A DNA stretch of 64,000 nucleotides from Tipula vernalis (Eukaryota; Arthropoda; Insecta; Diptera; Tipulidae), in the NCBI GenBank assembly GCA_958295665.1, contig OY282558.1:356259053-356323052 (forward strand). The letters run 5' to 3'. Below the pieces are notes generated by a model. That model was given only the letters and a program-made list of their open reading frames with translations, searched no databases and was not told the DNA's origin. Both the position numbers and the translations under genes were made by a program. This document shows positions 1 to 11,069 of this stretch, piece by piece; the first letter of the stretch is position 1, and each line of letters begins with the position of its first letter.

Positions 1-3000
1 TGATAAGTTTTATTTTTACACTGAGTGACTACACGTCATAATTCGTGTTAGGCATACGAAATAACACCGACGAAAGAAATAACCTTCTAACAAAAAAAAA
101 AAAAATCAAAAATCATAAAGTCAGAATATTAAAATCTATACCTAGAAATCACACAAAAATATTCTAATCACGTAGGGGTTAAAAGGATAGCTCAATCGTT
201 TGATCGTTCGTTCTTTTCGTTGTTGAATATAATTTCATTCTTCATTTTAATTTTATAGTTTTTGTTGAAATATTTTTTTTTTCCGGATTTTATTATTTAT
301 TTTACTTTTTCATTATGTACCCGTACATAATACTCCCTGAACCAATTTAAAATGATAAAAAATCCATTTTTATTTTTTTTTCTTGAATTAGTTATTTCGT
401 ATTTGGGTTAAAAAGTATGTTGCATTATCATACTCAAGAAATCTCAATAGGTTGAGATTATATTTTACCGATTTTTATAAGACGAAAAAAAAAAAAAACT
501 TAAAAAATAAATGAAATATTAAATCGATATTAATAACTCCTTATCTGTACGAGAATATTTAGTAAAAAGTTCTGGAACTAAAATTTATTTTATGTGAATT
601 TAAAATTCAAGATTGAAGATAAAATTAAAAGCAGACTATGCTTAAGCAATTTTATGTTGTGATAAGAAAATACCGTTTTTTTTTGGTGGGATTTATACAG
701 TACTTGAAATGAGCGTTTTTTTAAGATTTTTGGTAAGGCCAAAAAGGTTTCCTGTTTGTATCTTCAAAATTAACCTACTTACCCCATTTTAAGATGTTTC
801 AACGATTTACGTAAATTGTATTTTAAGTAGTTAGTTATAGTACTAATTTCCATGACTTACGCAACGATCTAGAGAAATCGTACAACCTTCAAGGTATGCG
901 ACTATTTATTTCTTTAGAATATTTTTAAAACATTTACGTTTACTGTGAAATTATGGCATCAAGCCTTGTTAATTAAATTCGTCCCACAGTTAAAAATTGT
1001 TCATTATGGGGATTGATTTAAAATTTTCAAGAATTTTACCTAGCTTTAAATTATCAAAAATAGTTTTCCACAGAAATTTATTCATAATTTTGAACCCAAA
1101 TTTAACAAAATAAAATAATCTACTCATTATCGCGTTATCACGAATCCATTGGTCTAACAAACTAGTATTAATTCTCAATGTTTGCTTAAGGGCTCACACT
1201 ATGAACCAGAAATGGTTTCGTTTTCAGCAACGAAATTCGCCGATATTTCCATTGGTGCAGTTAAAATTTTTCTAAAATAGGTGATATAGTTTTGACTGAT
1301 TGTTTGGAGTGTACGGCCAAGCCTAAGCTTGTATTCCTGCATAGTATATAAGTACCTATAGTACTACCGCCTAAAGTTAATTAAATGCTGAAAATGTTGG
1401 CATGCCCAAATCAAATGATTCTTGTTCATATGCGTCATTATACTCTGGTAATAATTAGTATTATGGGGATGTTTATTCTCTTATTCAACAACGCTCCTTA
1501 CATAATAGTCTAAAGGATTAAAATCCGGGGAGTTAGGTGGCTACATGTACGAGTATTTAGTTATGTGATAATGTATGCCATCATGGCTTTATGTGAAGTT
1601 GCTAAGTCTGTAATGGTTCCTTTGAGAATACCACTAACTTCGCGTTCTAACCACTCGAAACCACTAACACCGATTAGTTTTATCTGACTCCAATTTAAAA
1701 AAAGATAATCACAAGTTCACAGAATGATTTATTATAATTTTATAAAATTTTATTTTATATTTTATTTTGAATTCTCAATTATAAAATTTATAAAAAACAG
1801 ATTAAGTAGCTTAAATCAGACCACTCTTTCAAATTTGGAAATTTGGAAAAACGAGACAATTCTAGGAAATTTTTAAGAAAATTCGGTATCTAGCTTATAG
1901 AGAAACAAGAAATTGTTCCTGTTGCTATTAAATATTTTCTTAAGACAGTTCCAACAATTTCTTCCCGGTTGCTAAAGGTGAATGTCATAGTAATTACATG
2001 TAATCTGACTCCATAGAAATAAAAATGGCTTTAGGTTCTGACAGATATTTAGATTTCGAAGAATCTTTGCTAAGCTCGTATGGGTTCAAAGCTTTCGACA
2101 TCAAGCCTTTAAGATTTTAATGTTTGCTGGGTTAATTTATTTGTAATAAACCGTTTGCATTCAAACTTTACCTTTTTTGCACTTCAAATCCAACCTTTTA
2201 TGCAAATCAAGTTTTGATAAGAAAAGGTTGAATTTCATTTCCAACAGATTGAATGTGATTGATATAGTTTCTCATATATCGAATCTATTTTACTACCGGT
2301 AAACGGTAAATAACAACTTAATTTACTCAAAAACCTGGTAAAACCGGTTTTACACAGTATAGCCTGGAAATGGGATAATAGATGTTCGAGACCTAATTGG
2401 TAATTCAGTGTTTCGAAACAGTCAGGTTATTCGATATTTTCGAGATTATTTCAGTATATTTGAGACTGTCGAGTGTATTTGATAGTTCGATTTTACTCGA
2501 GCCTGTTTGAGCCGAAATTATTAGATACTATTTAAGGGTTCTATTATTATTGCATAACGTTTAGTTGAACCATAGTATAAATACATATTATATAGTAGTA
2601 CCGTCATACAAAAAAAATATTTAATCGGTGAAATTCCAGATGTCGCGTCGATCAAATATAAAAAAAAATATAAAACTTTGGCAATCGCCTAAATGTTTGA
2701 AAGGTTAATTGAACATACAACGGAAATTCGAATTGTTCACGTGTAGTTTTATCCTACTCTAACACTTAGTAACGAATTAACATATGTACATCGCCGACTA
2801 TACTACATGTAGATCAATGGTACACATACTTTTACATAATTTTGTGTATTTTTGTTATACGTAAAAGTCCTACTCAAACATATATTTTTTTTTTATTTTA
2901 AAATACTGAAGGTCATTGCCTGAAATTGAACAAAACGGGAATAAAATGAACGAAAATGCCTTTAGAAATATTTTTAAAAATTTTTAAACCCATGAGATCA

Positions 3001-3747
3001 AAGTTTTTAAAAAATTCGTGAAACAAAATATCGATATCATCATTTGTATTATTCAAATAATAGGATTCGAAATAATATTGTTGAGTTGCATTATTATTCA
3101 TGATTTTCCAACTAATCCTAAGAAAAACTTAAAACATAATTAAGGTGGATTCATAAAAGAAACAACATAATTAAAAAATTAACGATAATTTCATTAAAAT
3201 TGATGTTCTGTAGTTTCAAGTTGAAATATTTTTGGGTTTTCAAATTTTCATTTTATGTGTTTAATATTTTAAAATAATTACGTTAAAAAAATAGTTTATA
3301 AAAGCCAAAACTATTAATATTTATGATTCAGAAAAAAAAAATTAATAACAGCATTTGCATTGAAAAAGTAATCAATCTCTTTGTTTATAAATTTTACACA
3401 AAAGTGAAATATTAAGATTTTAATAAAATTAGAGTTTTCTGATACGCTTACAATAGGCAGCAGATGTTGTGTTGTCTATATATAACAGACCTAATAAAAA
3501 ATAAACAAATAAATATTTGTAAATATTTATTTATTTTATAGTTTCTTATTTAGTTTTCGCCAGTTAATATTTCGAAACACAAACATTTAAACCTTATTCG
3601 GCACACTTCTGTCGAATGACATGCTCGGCACATAGGGATCATATGCATCGCACGGACAAAAACCGTTATAATAAATAAACTATTAAATATTTTAACTTAA
3701 CATTTTTTTTGGAGCTTCTTGAAAGTGTACTTTTTAATGTTGTTTAG
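1..3747. other. AT-rich stretch without recognisable gene
   Basis: No convincing coding region on either strand; the short open frames here are low-complexity and match nothing I recognise. Between about 2,395 and 2,520 there is a loose recurrence of short TTCGA/TCGAG words, similar in flavour to 11,930-12,420. I see no tRNA, terminal repeat or poly(A) tail. It could be intergenic or intronic DNA. Confidence 0.6.
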
Positions 3748-3754
3748 ATTATAT

Positions 3755-5103
3755 CAAAGCCAACTTAATAAATAAAGCCTCCATGTTGACGATATTTTTT
3801 TAAAAGCTTTTTTTAAGGTATCAAAAAATCCAAAAGAAAATGTTTATTCCATAGTTTTTATATGGAGAGATATGACCTCAGTTTATTCAAAATATATTAA
3901 TGAAAATTGACTCGATATTAATTTTATTTTGATCCAATTGAAACTATAAACTTTATTTTCCACCTGACTTGGACGATTTTTTCGTGAGATTTTCTAATTT
4001 ACGGTAATAATGATAACAAAATAAGATATTTTATATCTGAAAAAGCTTAAAAATAGAGTACATGCATGTAAAAAAGAGATATAAATATAAAGGAAAAGGC
4101 GCGACGTTTACAATAATAAACATGACAAACAATATAGAAACAAGGTAATCATAAGAGAAATGAAGCAAATACATAATATGAAGCATATTATCAGATGACA
4201 GCTAATAAAAAGCAAAGCCTACTAATAAATAATTTTTTTTTAAGAATTTAATTTGTCTGTCTGTAATCAGTTGATTTTTCGGCATTTTTTATAGACAAAT
4301 ATATTAATTGTTCATGGCAATCCCAATATTTTCGATTTGGTAAATCAGAAAAATACAGAGGCTAATCGCTCATAATATATCTATTGAAAAAAAGTAGAAA
4401 TATCTTCCCCCCTCCCCGTAATTTTGGCTGAAGACCCAAAGAGTTATACCAATGTACCACTCTCAAAAATGAGAACCCTCCTAGTAGATTTATTATGAGC
4501 GATTGGCCTCTATATTTTTCTGATTTACCAAATCGAAAATATTGGGATTGCCATGAACAATTAATATATTTGTCTATAAAAAATGCCGAAAAATCAACTG
4601 ATTACAGACAGACAAATTAAATTCTTAAAAAAAAATTATTTATTAGTAGGCTTTGCTTTTTATTAGCTGTCATCTGATAATATGCTTCATATTATGTATT
4701 TGCTTCATTTCTCTTATGATTACCTTGTTTCTATATTGTTTGTCATGTTTATTATTGTAAACGTCGCGCCTTTTCCTTTATATTTATATCTCTTTTTTAC
4801 ATGAATGTACTCTATTTTTAAGCTTTTTCAGATATAAAATATCTTATTTTGTTATCATTATTACCGTAAATTAGAAAACCTCACGAAAAAATCGTCCAAG
4901 TCAGGTGGAAAATAAAGTTTATAGTTTCAATTGAATCAAAATAAAATTAATTTCGAGTCAATTTTCATTAATATATTTTGAATAAACTGAGGTCATATCT
5001 CTCCATATAAAAACTATGGAATAAACATTTTCTTTTGGATTTTTTGATACCTTAAAAAAAGCTTGTTTTCATCATGGAGGCTTTATTTATTAAGTAGGCT
5101 TTG
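3755..5103. mobile_element. Foldback (hairpin) element A
   Basis: Two long arms that are near-complete reverse complements of each other: 3,755 to about 4,440 and about 4,490 to 5,103, around a short centre near 4,440-4,490. The outer ends read CAAAGCC...GGCTTTG, and the copies of ATTATAT at 3,748-3,754 and 5,104-5,110 look like a 7-bp target duplication, although the flank is AT-rich. The arms differ only at scattered positions, so the element is fairly young or the arms are homogenised. It has no coding capacity and presumably needed a transposase from elsewhere. The inner part (about 4,230-4,440) is shared with the tandem array at 30,795-32,097, and the terminal sequence recurs near 37,728. 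Confidence 0.85.
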
Positions 5104-5276
5104 ATTATATAGTCAAAAAATTAAACTAAGTTTATTAAAAAAATTGAAAGCTTTTTAAATTATTAGCAATTTAAAATTTATGACATAAGCGTGGGACAGT
5201 TGCAATTTTGCTACCACCGAATAACATTTAAATAATTTACTTATTACTTGTGTGAAAAGTTGAATCAGCAGTTTAA

Positions 5277-5619
5277 AGGTTCTATCACACCAAGCGCGGC
5301 GCGGCGGCGGCAAATTTAAATACACGTTTTTTTGCTTATGTAGTGATAGGAAATTGTAGTTTGTGTAAAAATATAAACTAGCGATGAACAACGATTTTTT
5401 TTGCCGCCGGGTTTCGCGGCGGCAGATAAAATTTCATTTTATACCATTTACTAAAATTGTGATTTCTCTATTAAAAATATAAAGTTTGTAAATGGTTTTA
5501 TGAATAATAATTTTATTTTTGTTCAAGCTACGATTTCCTATCACTACAAAAGCAAAAAAACGTGTATTTAAATTTATTTAAATTTGCCGCCGACGCGCCG
5601 CGCTTAGTGTGATAGCACC
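5277..5619. mobile_element. MITE with CG-rich terminal inverted repeats, TTAA-flanked
   Basis: A 343-bp non-coding element. Its ends are inverted repeats of about 50 bp (CTATCACAC followed by a CG-rich GCGCGGCG block and then AAATTTAAATACACG). TTAA lies directly outside both ends (5,273-5,276 and 5,620-5,623), as expected for piggyBac-type insertion, although the terminal bases are not the usual CCC. A perfect 8-bp stem with a 7-nt loop (TGCCGCCG / CGGCGGCA, 5,402-5,424) sits inside. The CG content contrasts sharply with the surroundings. Assignment to piggyBac rests only on the TTAA; another superfamily is possible. Confidence 0.75.
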
Positions 5620-5683
5620 TTAAATCATTTTTTTTTTTTATTTTTTTTTTTTAAATATTGTGATGTGAAAAATAAGTGAAATC

Positions 5684-6557
5684 GTGATGTTCTCATCTCC
5701 GCTTCAAGTAAAAAAGGCTGGGCAAAATCAGCAGACAGCGATGTCCGCAAGCGATTTGCCACCGAATGTTACGACCTCAGATATTTTTAATAAAAATACA
5801 AAAGTGCAGCATAGTCCAAAGCGACAACAAATTTTAAATGTTCAAAAAATTACCTTACCAGGCAATTTAAATTAAAGTGAAATTATTAATTTAAATAACA
5901 TTGGTGTGTTGAACCATAACGAAAATAAAAGTGCATCGTCGCCAAATATTGACAATAAAAAAAAACAATGAGAGTGTATCGATATCAGATGACAATAAAA
6001 CAAACAGTGATGTAGGTCAGTGTTTAGTGCAAACGGGAATAGACCGGTATATTTCTGTCCGATCAAAACGAAGAAGAAGCCCTAGATCAGCGGCCAGTGC
6101 AAGCGCGAATAAATTCACTAAGCTAGCTAGCATTGAATTAACGCATGGTAATAGGCATTCTTGCTTGGTTGTTGACGAGCCGCCGCCCGAAAAAACTTCA
6201 AAAGCTGAGAAGCCACCACCAATCTATTTGAGGGAAGAATCAAATAGAGAACTTGCTAAAACGATCGAGTTTATCACAGAAGGTGCATTTTGTATTTCCG
6301 GGATCAAAAGAGGAGATATAAAAGAAACAAAAATTCAACCGCTCAATACTGATGCTTACAGAGCGTTAATTAAACATTTCTACCAAGTTGGTAAACATTA
6401 CTACACGTATCAACTAAAGAGCCAAAAAGGATTGGTTGTTGTGTTAAAAGGAATAGAGAGTTACGTGGATGCAAACGAAATTCAAGCTGCTCTCACTGAA
6501 AAAGGTTTCCAGTGCAAAACTATTACCAATATTTTTGGGATCAATATAGGAGGCTAG
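5684..6557 (+). pseudogene. Jockey ORF1 (Gag-like), truncated
   Basis: N-terminal part of a Jockey-type nucleic-acid-binding ORF1. It opens at 5,684, hits an in-frame TAA at 5,873, and changes frame at a run of nine A (5,957-5,965). From there a 5,931-6,557 frame carries a basic, serine-rich stretch, a proline-rich linker and a region resembling the PRE_C2HC domain that precedes zinc knuckles in such proteins (about residues 95-200). The zinc knuckles themselves are absent because an internal deletion fuses this region to ORF2 sequence. In intact elements this protein binds the RNA and aids target-primed reverse transcription. Confidence in the family is good; the exact start is a guess. Confidence 0.8.
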
Positions 6558-8484
6558 TCGAACAAAAGTGTCTACTTAATATTCCTCTGATCACACCAGC
6601 TGATATTGATGCGGTGGCAGAAAATCTAAAAGATGTCATGACATTATCTGCTAAAAGGGCTACACCCGGCATAAGTAGTTCGAAAAAAGTTAATAAACTG
6701 TCATATAATATACAGGAACTAATCCAGGAAAAGCGAAAGATTCGCCGTCATTGGCAGCAAACAAAATCACCGTTATTGAAGTGGAAATTAATCGAGCTAT
6801 TAAGGCCCTAAGATTTGCTTTAAGCGAAAAAGAAAACCAGCGCGTAAAGAACTACTTAAGTGATCTCTCGGCAACCGAGAGGATAGATTATTCCTTGCGG
6901 AAGGCAACAAAAAATTTAAAAAGGCCAACAAATTCGAATCCACCGATTAGACTACCAACTGGAAATTGGGCGAGAAGTGATGAAGAAAAAGCCAATGCTT
7001 TTGCTGCTCATCTAGCAACAGTATTCGTTCCACACGAAGAAGAAAATTATTTTGTGCTACCCCAGCCAATGGATGATGGTTTATCCTACAAACATATAAA
7101 GTATAACTGGAAGCAAGTTAAGAATACAATTAAAACTTGCATAAGCCCGAAAAAGGCACCAGGACATGATCTTATTACTGGAAAAATGATAAGGGAATTG
7201 CCGGATAAATGCATAAAACTAATAACATTTGTATTCAACGCGGTCATGCAAACCAGTTATATTCCTCAAAAATGGAAGATATCTTTGATCACAATGATAC
7301 ATAAGCCAGGGAAAAATGAAACGCAAATCTCATCATATCATCCAATCAGCATGCTGCCCACAATCTCAAAGCTATTTGAAAAAATGTTACCAATGAAATT
7401 GAAACCAATATTAGAAGAACGGCGCGTTATTCCAGACCATCAATTTGGGTTCCGAAACCAACATGGTACTACAGAGCAAGTACACAGGATTGTAAATGCA
7501 ATCAAAATCACCTTCGAGGAAAAGAAATATTGTGCTGCTGCCTTTTTGGATATCGCCCAAGCTTTTGATAAAGTTTGGCACGATGGACTAATTTACAAAA
7601 TTATGGAGCTTCTACCGAAAAAATTTCACTCAGTTCTGGGAAACTCTCTTCTTCAAAGGCAATACATGGTCAAACAAAACAGTGCAACTACTTGCTTAAA
7701 TGATATTAATGCAGGTGTCCCGCAAGGTAGCGTTCTAGGACCAATATTATACTTGTTGTACACAGCTGATATACCTGTAACCAACAAAATGATAATATCA
7801 ACATTTTCCGATGACACTGCCATCCTGGTGTCTCACACTAATCCTGAAATTGCCTCAAAGATATTACAGAATCATTTAAAGAAGGTCGCGGACTGGCTAA
7901 ATGCATGGCGAATAAAAGTGAACGAAAACAAATCAACTCACGTCACATTCACGCTGAACAAACGCACCTGCCCACCAGTGAAATTAAACGATAAAAATAT
8001 TCCTCAACAAACGAAGGTAAAATACTTAGGTTTGCATCTGGATAGAAGGTTAACGTGGAAAAATCATATTGAAACAAAGCGCAATCAAATAAAAATTACA
8101 TTTTCCAAAATGTATTGGCTGATGATAAGAAAATCTCAGTTGTCATTAGCCAATAAAGTTTTACTGTACAAATCAATAATCAAACCCATATGGACTTATG
8201 GTATTCAGTTATGGGGATCGACCAGCGCTTCAAACAGAGAACTCCTGCAACGAACCTAAGCGAAAATACTTTGCAGTATCACCAATGCTCCTTGGTACAT
8301 TCGAAATAGTAATATACATCACGATCTTGGGACTAAAACCGTTAAAGAAACAATTAAAGAATTCAGTTCGAAATATTATTCAAAACTAGAAGCACATCCC
8401 AACGAATTGGCCAGGAAGATACTAAAACAGCCGCGATTTAGACGTCTGAGAAGTACAGATCCACTCGAACTGATGAACCTGTGA
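6536..8484 (+). pseudogene. Jockey ORF2 reverse transcriptase, lacking endonuclease
   Basis: The frame starts in the linker upstream of the polymerase (6,536 to about 6,790), shifts frame once near 6,785, and is then open for about 490 codons to a TAA at 8,257-8,259. After that stop the same frame continues cleanly for 74 more codons to TGA at 8,482-8,484, so the TAA looks like a single-base nonsense change. RT motifs by residue of the 6,751 frame: the AFLDIAQAFDKVW block at about 263-276, GVPQGSVLGP at about 322-331, and the catalytic box FSDD at about 352-355, where FADD is usual. No APE endonuclease precedes it, so the copy could not nick target DNA itself. Confidence 0.92.
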
Positions 8485-8686
8485 ACCTGTAAATTTAATT
8501 CGATATATACATATAAGTGTAGTCTAAATTAATTAAATTGTGAGCGCTAACAATAAGTATTAACATTGGTTAAGACTTAAAATATGTAATAATTTTTAGC
8601 TTAAGATTTCATTACTTCTTGTTAGTTTCTTATGTAGAAAGATTCAAGAATAAAGCCATTGGCAACATTTAAAAAAAAAAAAAAAA

Positions 8687-8980
8687 TAAGCATGGGATGC
8701 ATATGACCGCAGTGTGCCAAAAAAGGGTTAAAACATAAGTGAATATTTTGTTTTCTTTTTTTTTTTTATAAATAGATGAGGGAAAAGAAACAGGAACCAC
8801 CAAAATTAGTTTGCAACAAATAGCGCTTGATACTGCAGAATTTATTTGTAAACTGAACAATTTATTTGACAGCTTGAATTCCGAATGTAAATATTCAAAA
8901 AATCCGAACCAATGTGCGTACTCTGACACAACCGAAGTCAGCATAGTATTTCAAAATTTAGAGTCTGCTGTATCTTAATA
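8687..8980. other. AT-rich spacer, nothing recognised
   Basis: A 91-codon minus-strand frame lies here but is low-complexity (phenylalanine and lysine runs) and has no recognisable domain. It was not accepted as a gene. Confidence 0.5.
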
Positions 8981-8991
8981 TATGACTGATA

Positions 8992-9339
8992 CTGGCTTTA
9001 CACCGTAGATAGTATAATAGCAAAATAGTATAATACTATTTTACTATCTGTCATAGTCGGTTTTACACCGCTTAAAATATTCATAAAAAACAGAAAATTA
9101 AAACAAAATAATGAAAAATTATAATTTCCGAATACACATAACCTTTTTTAGACTAATTTATGAATACTGTCACAAATTTTCCTTCTACAATAAAATAAAA
9201 TATAATATGTATTATAATTTGATAGCTATCAAATTAAAATATTATATTTTATTTTTGCTATTATACCATCGGTTTTACACTGGATAGCAAAATAGTATTA
9301 TACTATTTTGCTAATATACTATCTACGGTATAAAATCGG
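8992..9339. mobile_element. Palindromic MITE with nested hairpins
   Basis: Terminal inverted repeats of about 75 bp: GGCTTTACACCGTAGATAG at the left and its diverged complement ending in AAATCGG at the right. Inside each repeat is a second near-perfect palindrome based on AGCAAAATAGTATAATACT, and the centre (about 9,190-9,255) is a third palindrome around GATAGCTATC. The whole element can therefore fold on three scales. It is non-coding. TATGA occurs on both outer sides (8,981 and 9,340) but does not sit exactly at the ends, so I do not claim a target duplication. Confidence 0.75.
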
Positions 9340-9348
9340 TATGAGTAT

Positions 9349-10169
9349 TAAGTATACTCTAATTTGGTTTTCATTTTAATATAATGTATGATTACTGTAG
9401 TAGGTTGCGAAACGGAAGATTTGTCATAAGTAGTTAGGAAATGAAGAATATATACAGTGGTACATGTACAAGTTTTGCCTTTAAGGCAATAACCATAATT
9501 GCATTAAGTAGACCATTTTAAATGCCTTAAGTGGCGAACAGCGAAAAATTTATAAATAAACTTAAAAATTAAGCATTAACAAAACTTAAAAACGCGGTAG
9601 ATAGCATTTGTGTATTCTCGTCGAGCGAAAATTGAACGTCACTTAAGAAATTTAACGAAGCTTCATTAAATTAGATCTGTCACTTAAAAAAATTTAGAAT
9701 GCGCGATTTTGCGTAGAAACTTAAGAAATAAATGGCTTTTTATTTTTATTTATTCATTTTAATTTTATTTCTCTAGGCTTAACGGAGATATTAATTTATT
9801 TGTTAATTTGAAAAAATTTGTTTAGTGAAAATTTAAATCGTCTAAAATATTCAAATTTATTTTATTAGAATTAAAGAAAGTTTGGTTTGAAAACAAATAT
9901 CGAAAAATAACGGTTTCACTAAAATTCTGAAGTTCATAATTTTTTGCTGGTTGGAATGTAAAAAAAAAATTAAGCATAATTAGGGTCGTTAAAATTATTT
10001 AATTTATAATTTTTCACTGGTTGAGCATTTTAAGGCCGCATACTTGAAAACTACCGACAGTAACTTTTATGGTAATTCCGCAACAGAAGAACTTATGATG
10101 GACCTAAAATTTTCTCATGTTTTTGGCTAGTTACCCCCCCCCCCCCCCCCTCCAATCCAAATTAAAAAA
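9349..10169. other. AT-rich stretch with poly-C tract
   Basis: No gene seen. A run of about 18 C residues at 10,133-10,150 is the only strongly C-biased spot. The rest is A/T-rich with the phrase TTTTTCACTGGTTGAGC and a variant of it repeated around 9,940-10,030. Confidence 0.5.
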
Positions 10170-11069
10170 TCATATTTTTTTTCTCGTATGAAAATAAAAA
10201 TATTGTTTTTTTAAGTTGGTAAGGAGGTGAAAAAAATTACCAAAAAGATGAGAAAATTGTAAGTCCGTATGACACGACAAATGTTTATAAAAAGCAGGTG
10301 ATTTAAAATAAAATCCTAGAAATAACTTTTGCTCTGCTTGTGTCCATGTCGTTTTGTTTTTGTTGAATATCTGTGAAAACACAAACGTTTTCACTTCTGG
10401 CCGATTTTCAAGTAAGTTGCTAATAAAATCTTTTACCACAATATCCACGGATGCGAGCTTCATTTTAGGTGGAGTGTTTAATAAGAACATCGGAATTTTT
10501 TTCGGTTGCTCGTTTTCTTGATTGGTTTCGGTTCTCTTTCAGTGATGTGGACTGAGGAACTGAGAGGGCGATATAGGACACGTTAAATGAACTTGTGGAA
10601 TATAATAATTCCTTAGATACGTTTTTGGAGGCCCTGCTTCATATTTTAATTTGAGTGGTGGCGAGGCAGGCGGTACTGGCTCAAACTCAGAATACTCTGT
10701 GTTAAAAGTAATGGTTGGCGGCAAAGTTTTTTTTTAAATAGGAGCTTTGGTAGTTGTATACAATTTTAGATCTATTAATTTTTGACAAGCATCGTCGATG
10801 TAACTGTCTTTACATTTACAAACAAAACTATTAAATGTTTTTGGAAGTGCCGTTCTTTTCAAAACTTTTCTGGACCCACTTATTTTAAACTCACTGACAC
10901 AGAAGTGTTCTTCACAAAATGTAATATATTTTGAACACTGTTAGAGTTTATCCCACACGCAACCATGTTTCAATCAGACTTTACGGCGATTGTCCTGTGG
11001 CACAATAAAAACTGTTCTTGTGGCATTGGTATAGTTTTTGTTTAAACAATTTTTGTAAGCACACACCAT
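10170..11069 (-). pseudogene. THAP-domain, P-element-like transposase pseudogene (N-terminal part)
   Basis: On the minus strand one frame runs from ATG at 11,069 to 10,170, about 300 codons, interrupted only by four in-frame stops (one TGA inside the domain, a TAA soon after, a TAA before the proline-rich part, and TGA at 10,539-10,541). The first 85 residues have the THAP zinc-finger layout: C-x4-C near the start, a phenylalanine-proline-arginine core, a TGA where the conserved tryptophan should be, C-x2-H followed by F (CEEHF), and a degenerate AVPT-like motif (ALPKTF). Downstream, about residues 215-240, a WTQAEQKLFLGFYFKSPAFY stretch resembles the start of the P-element/THAP9 transposase domain. 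The rest of the transposase is missing. It could instead be a domesticated THAP gene that has decayed. Confidence 0.75.

Larger units (their letters stand above)
5630..8686 (+). mobile_element. Jockey-clade non-LTR retrotransposon, internally deleted
   Basis: Reads 5' leader, ORF1 (Gag-like) remnant, ORF2 reverse transcriptase, 3' UTR with AATAAA at 8,649-8,654, and an A tract at 8,671-8,686. The 5' limit is uncertain and abuts the MITE at 5,277-5,619. The end of ORF1 and all of the endonuclease are missing; the remaining ORF1 runs directly into the endonuclease-RT linker near 6,535. Full Jockey elements are about 4.5-5 kb, so roughly 1.5-2 kb is gone. A frameshift near 6,785 and a stop at 8,257 add to the damage. 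The reading frames are otherwise well kept, so the insertion is not very old. I could not identify a target duplication. Confidence 0.9.

Noticed and set aside
8669..8944. 91-codon minus-strand frame downstream of the Jockey element
   Set aside because: It begins in low-complexity sequence next to the poly(A) tail and shows no domain.
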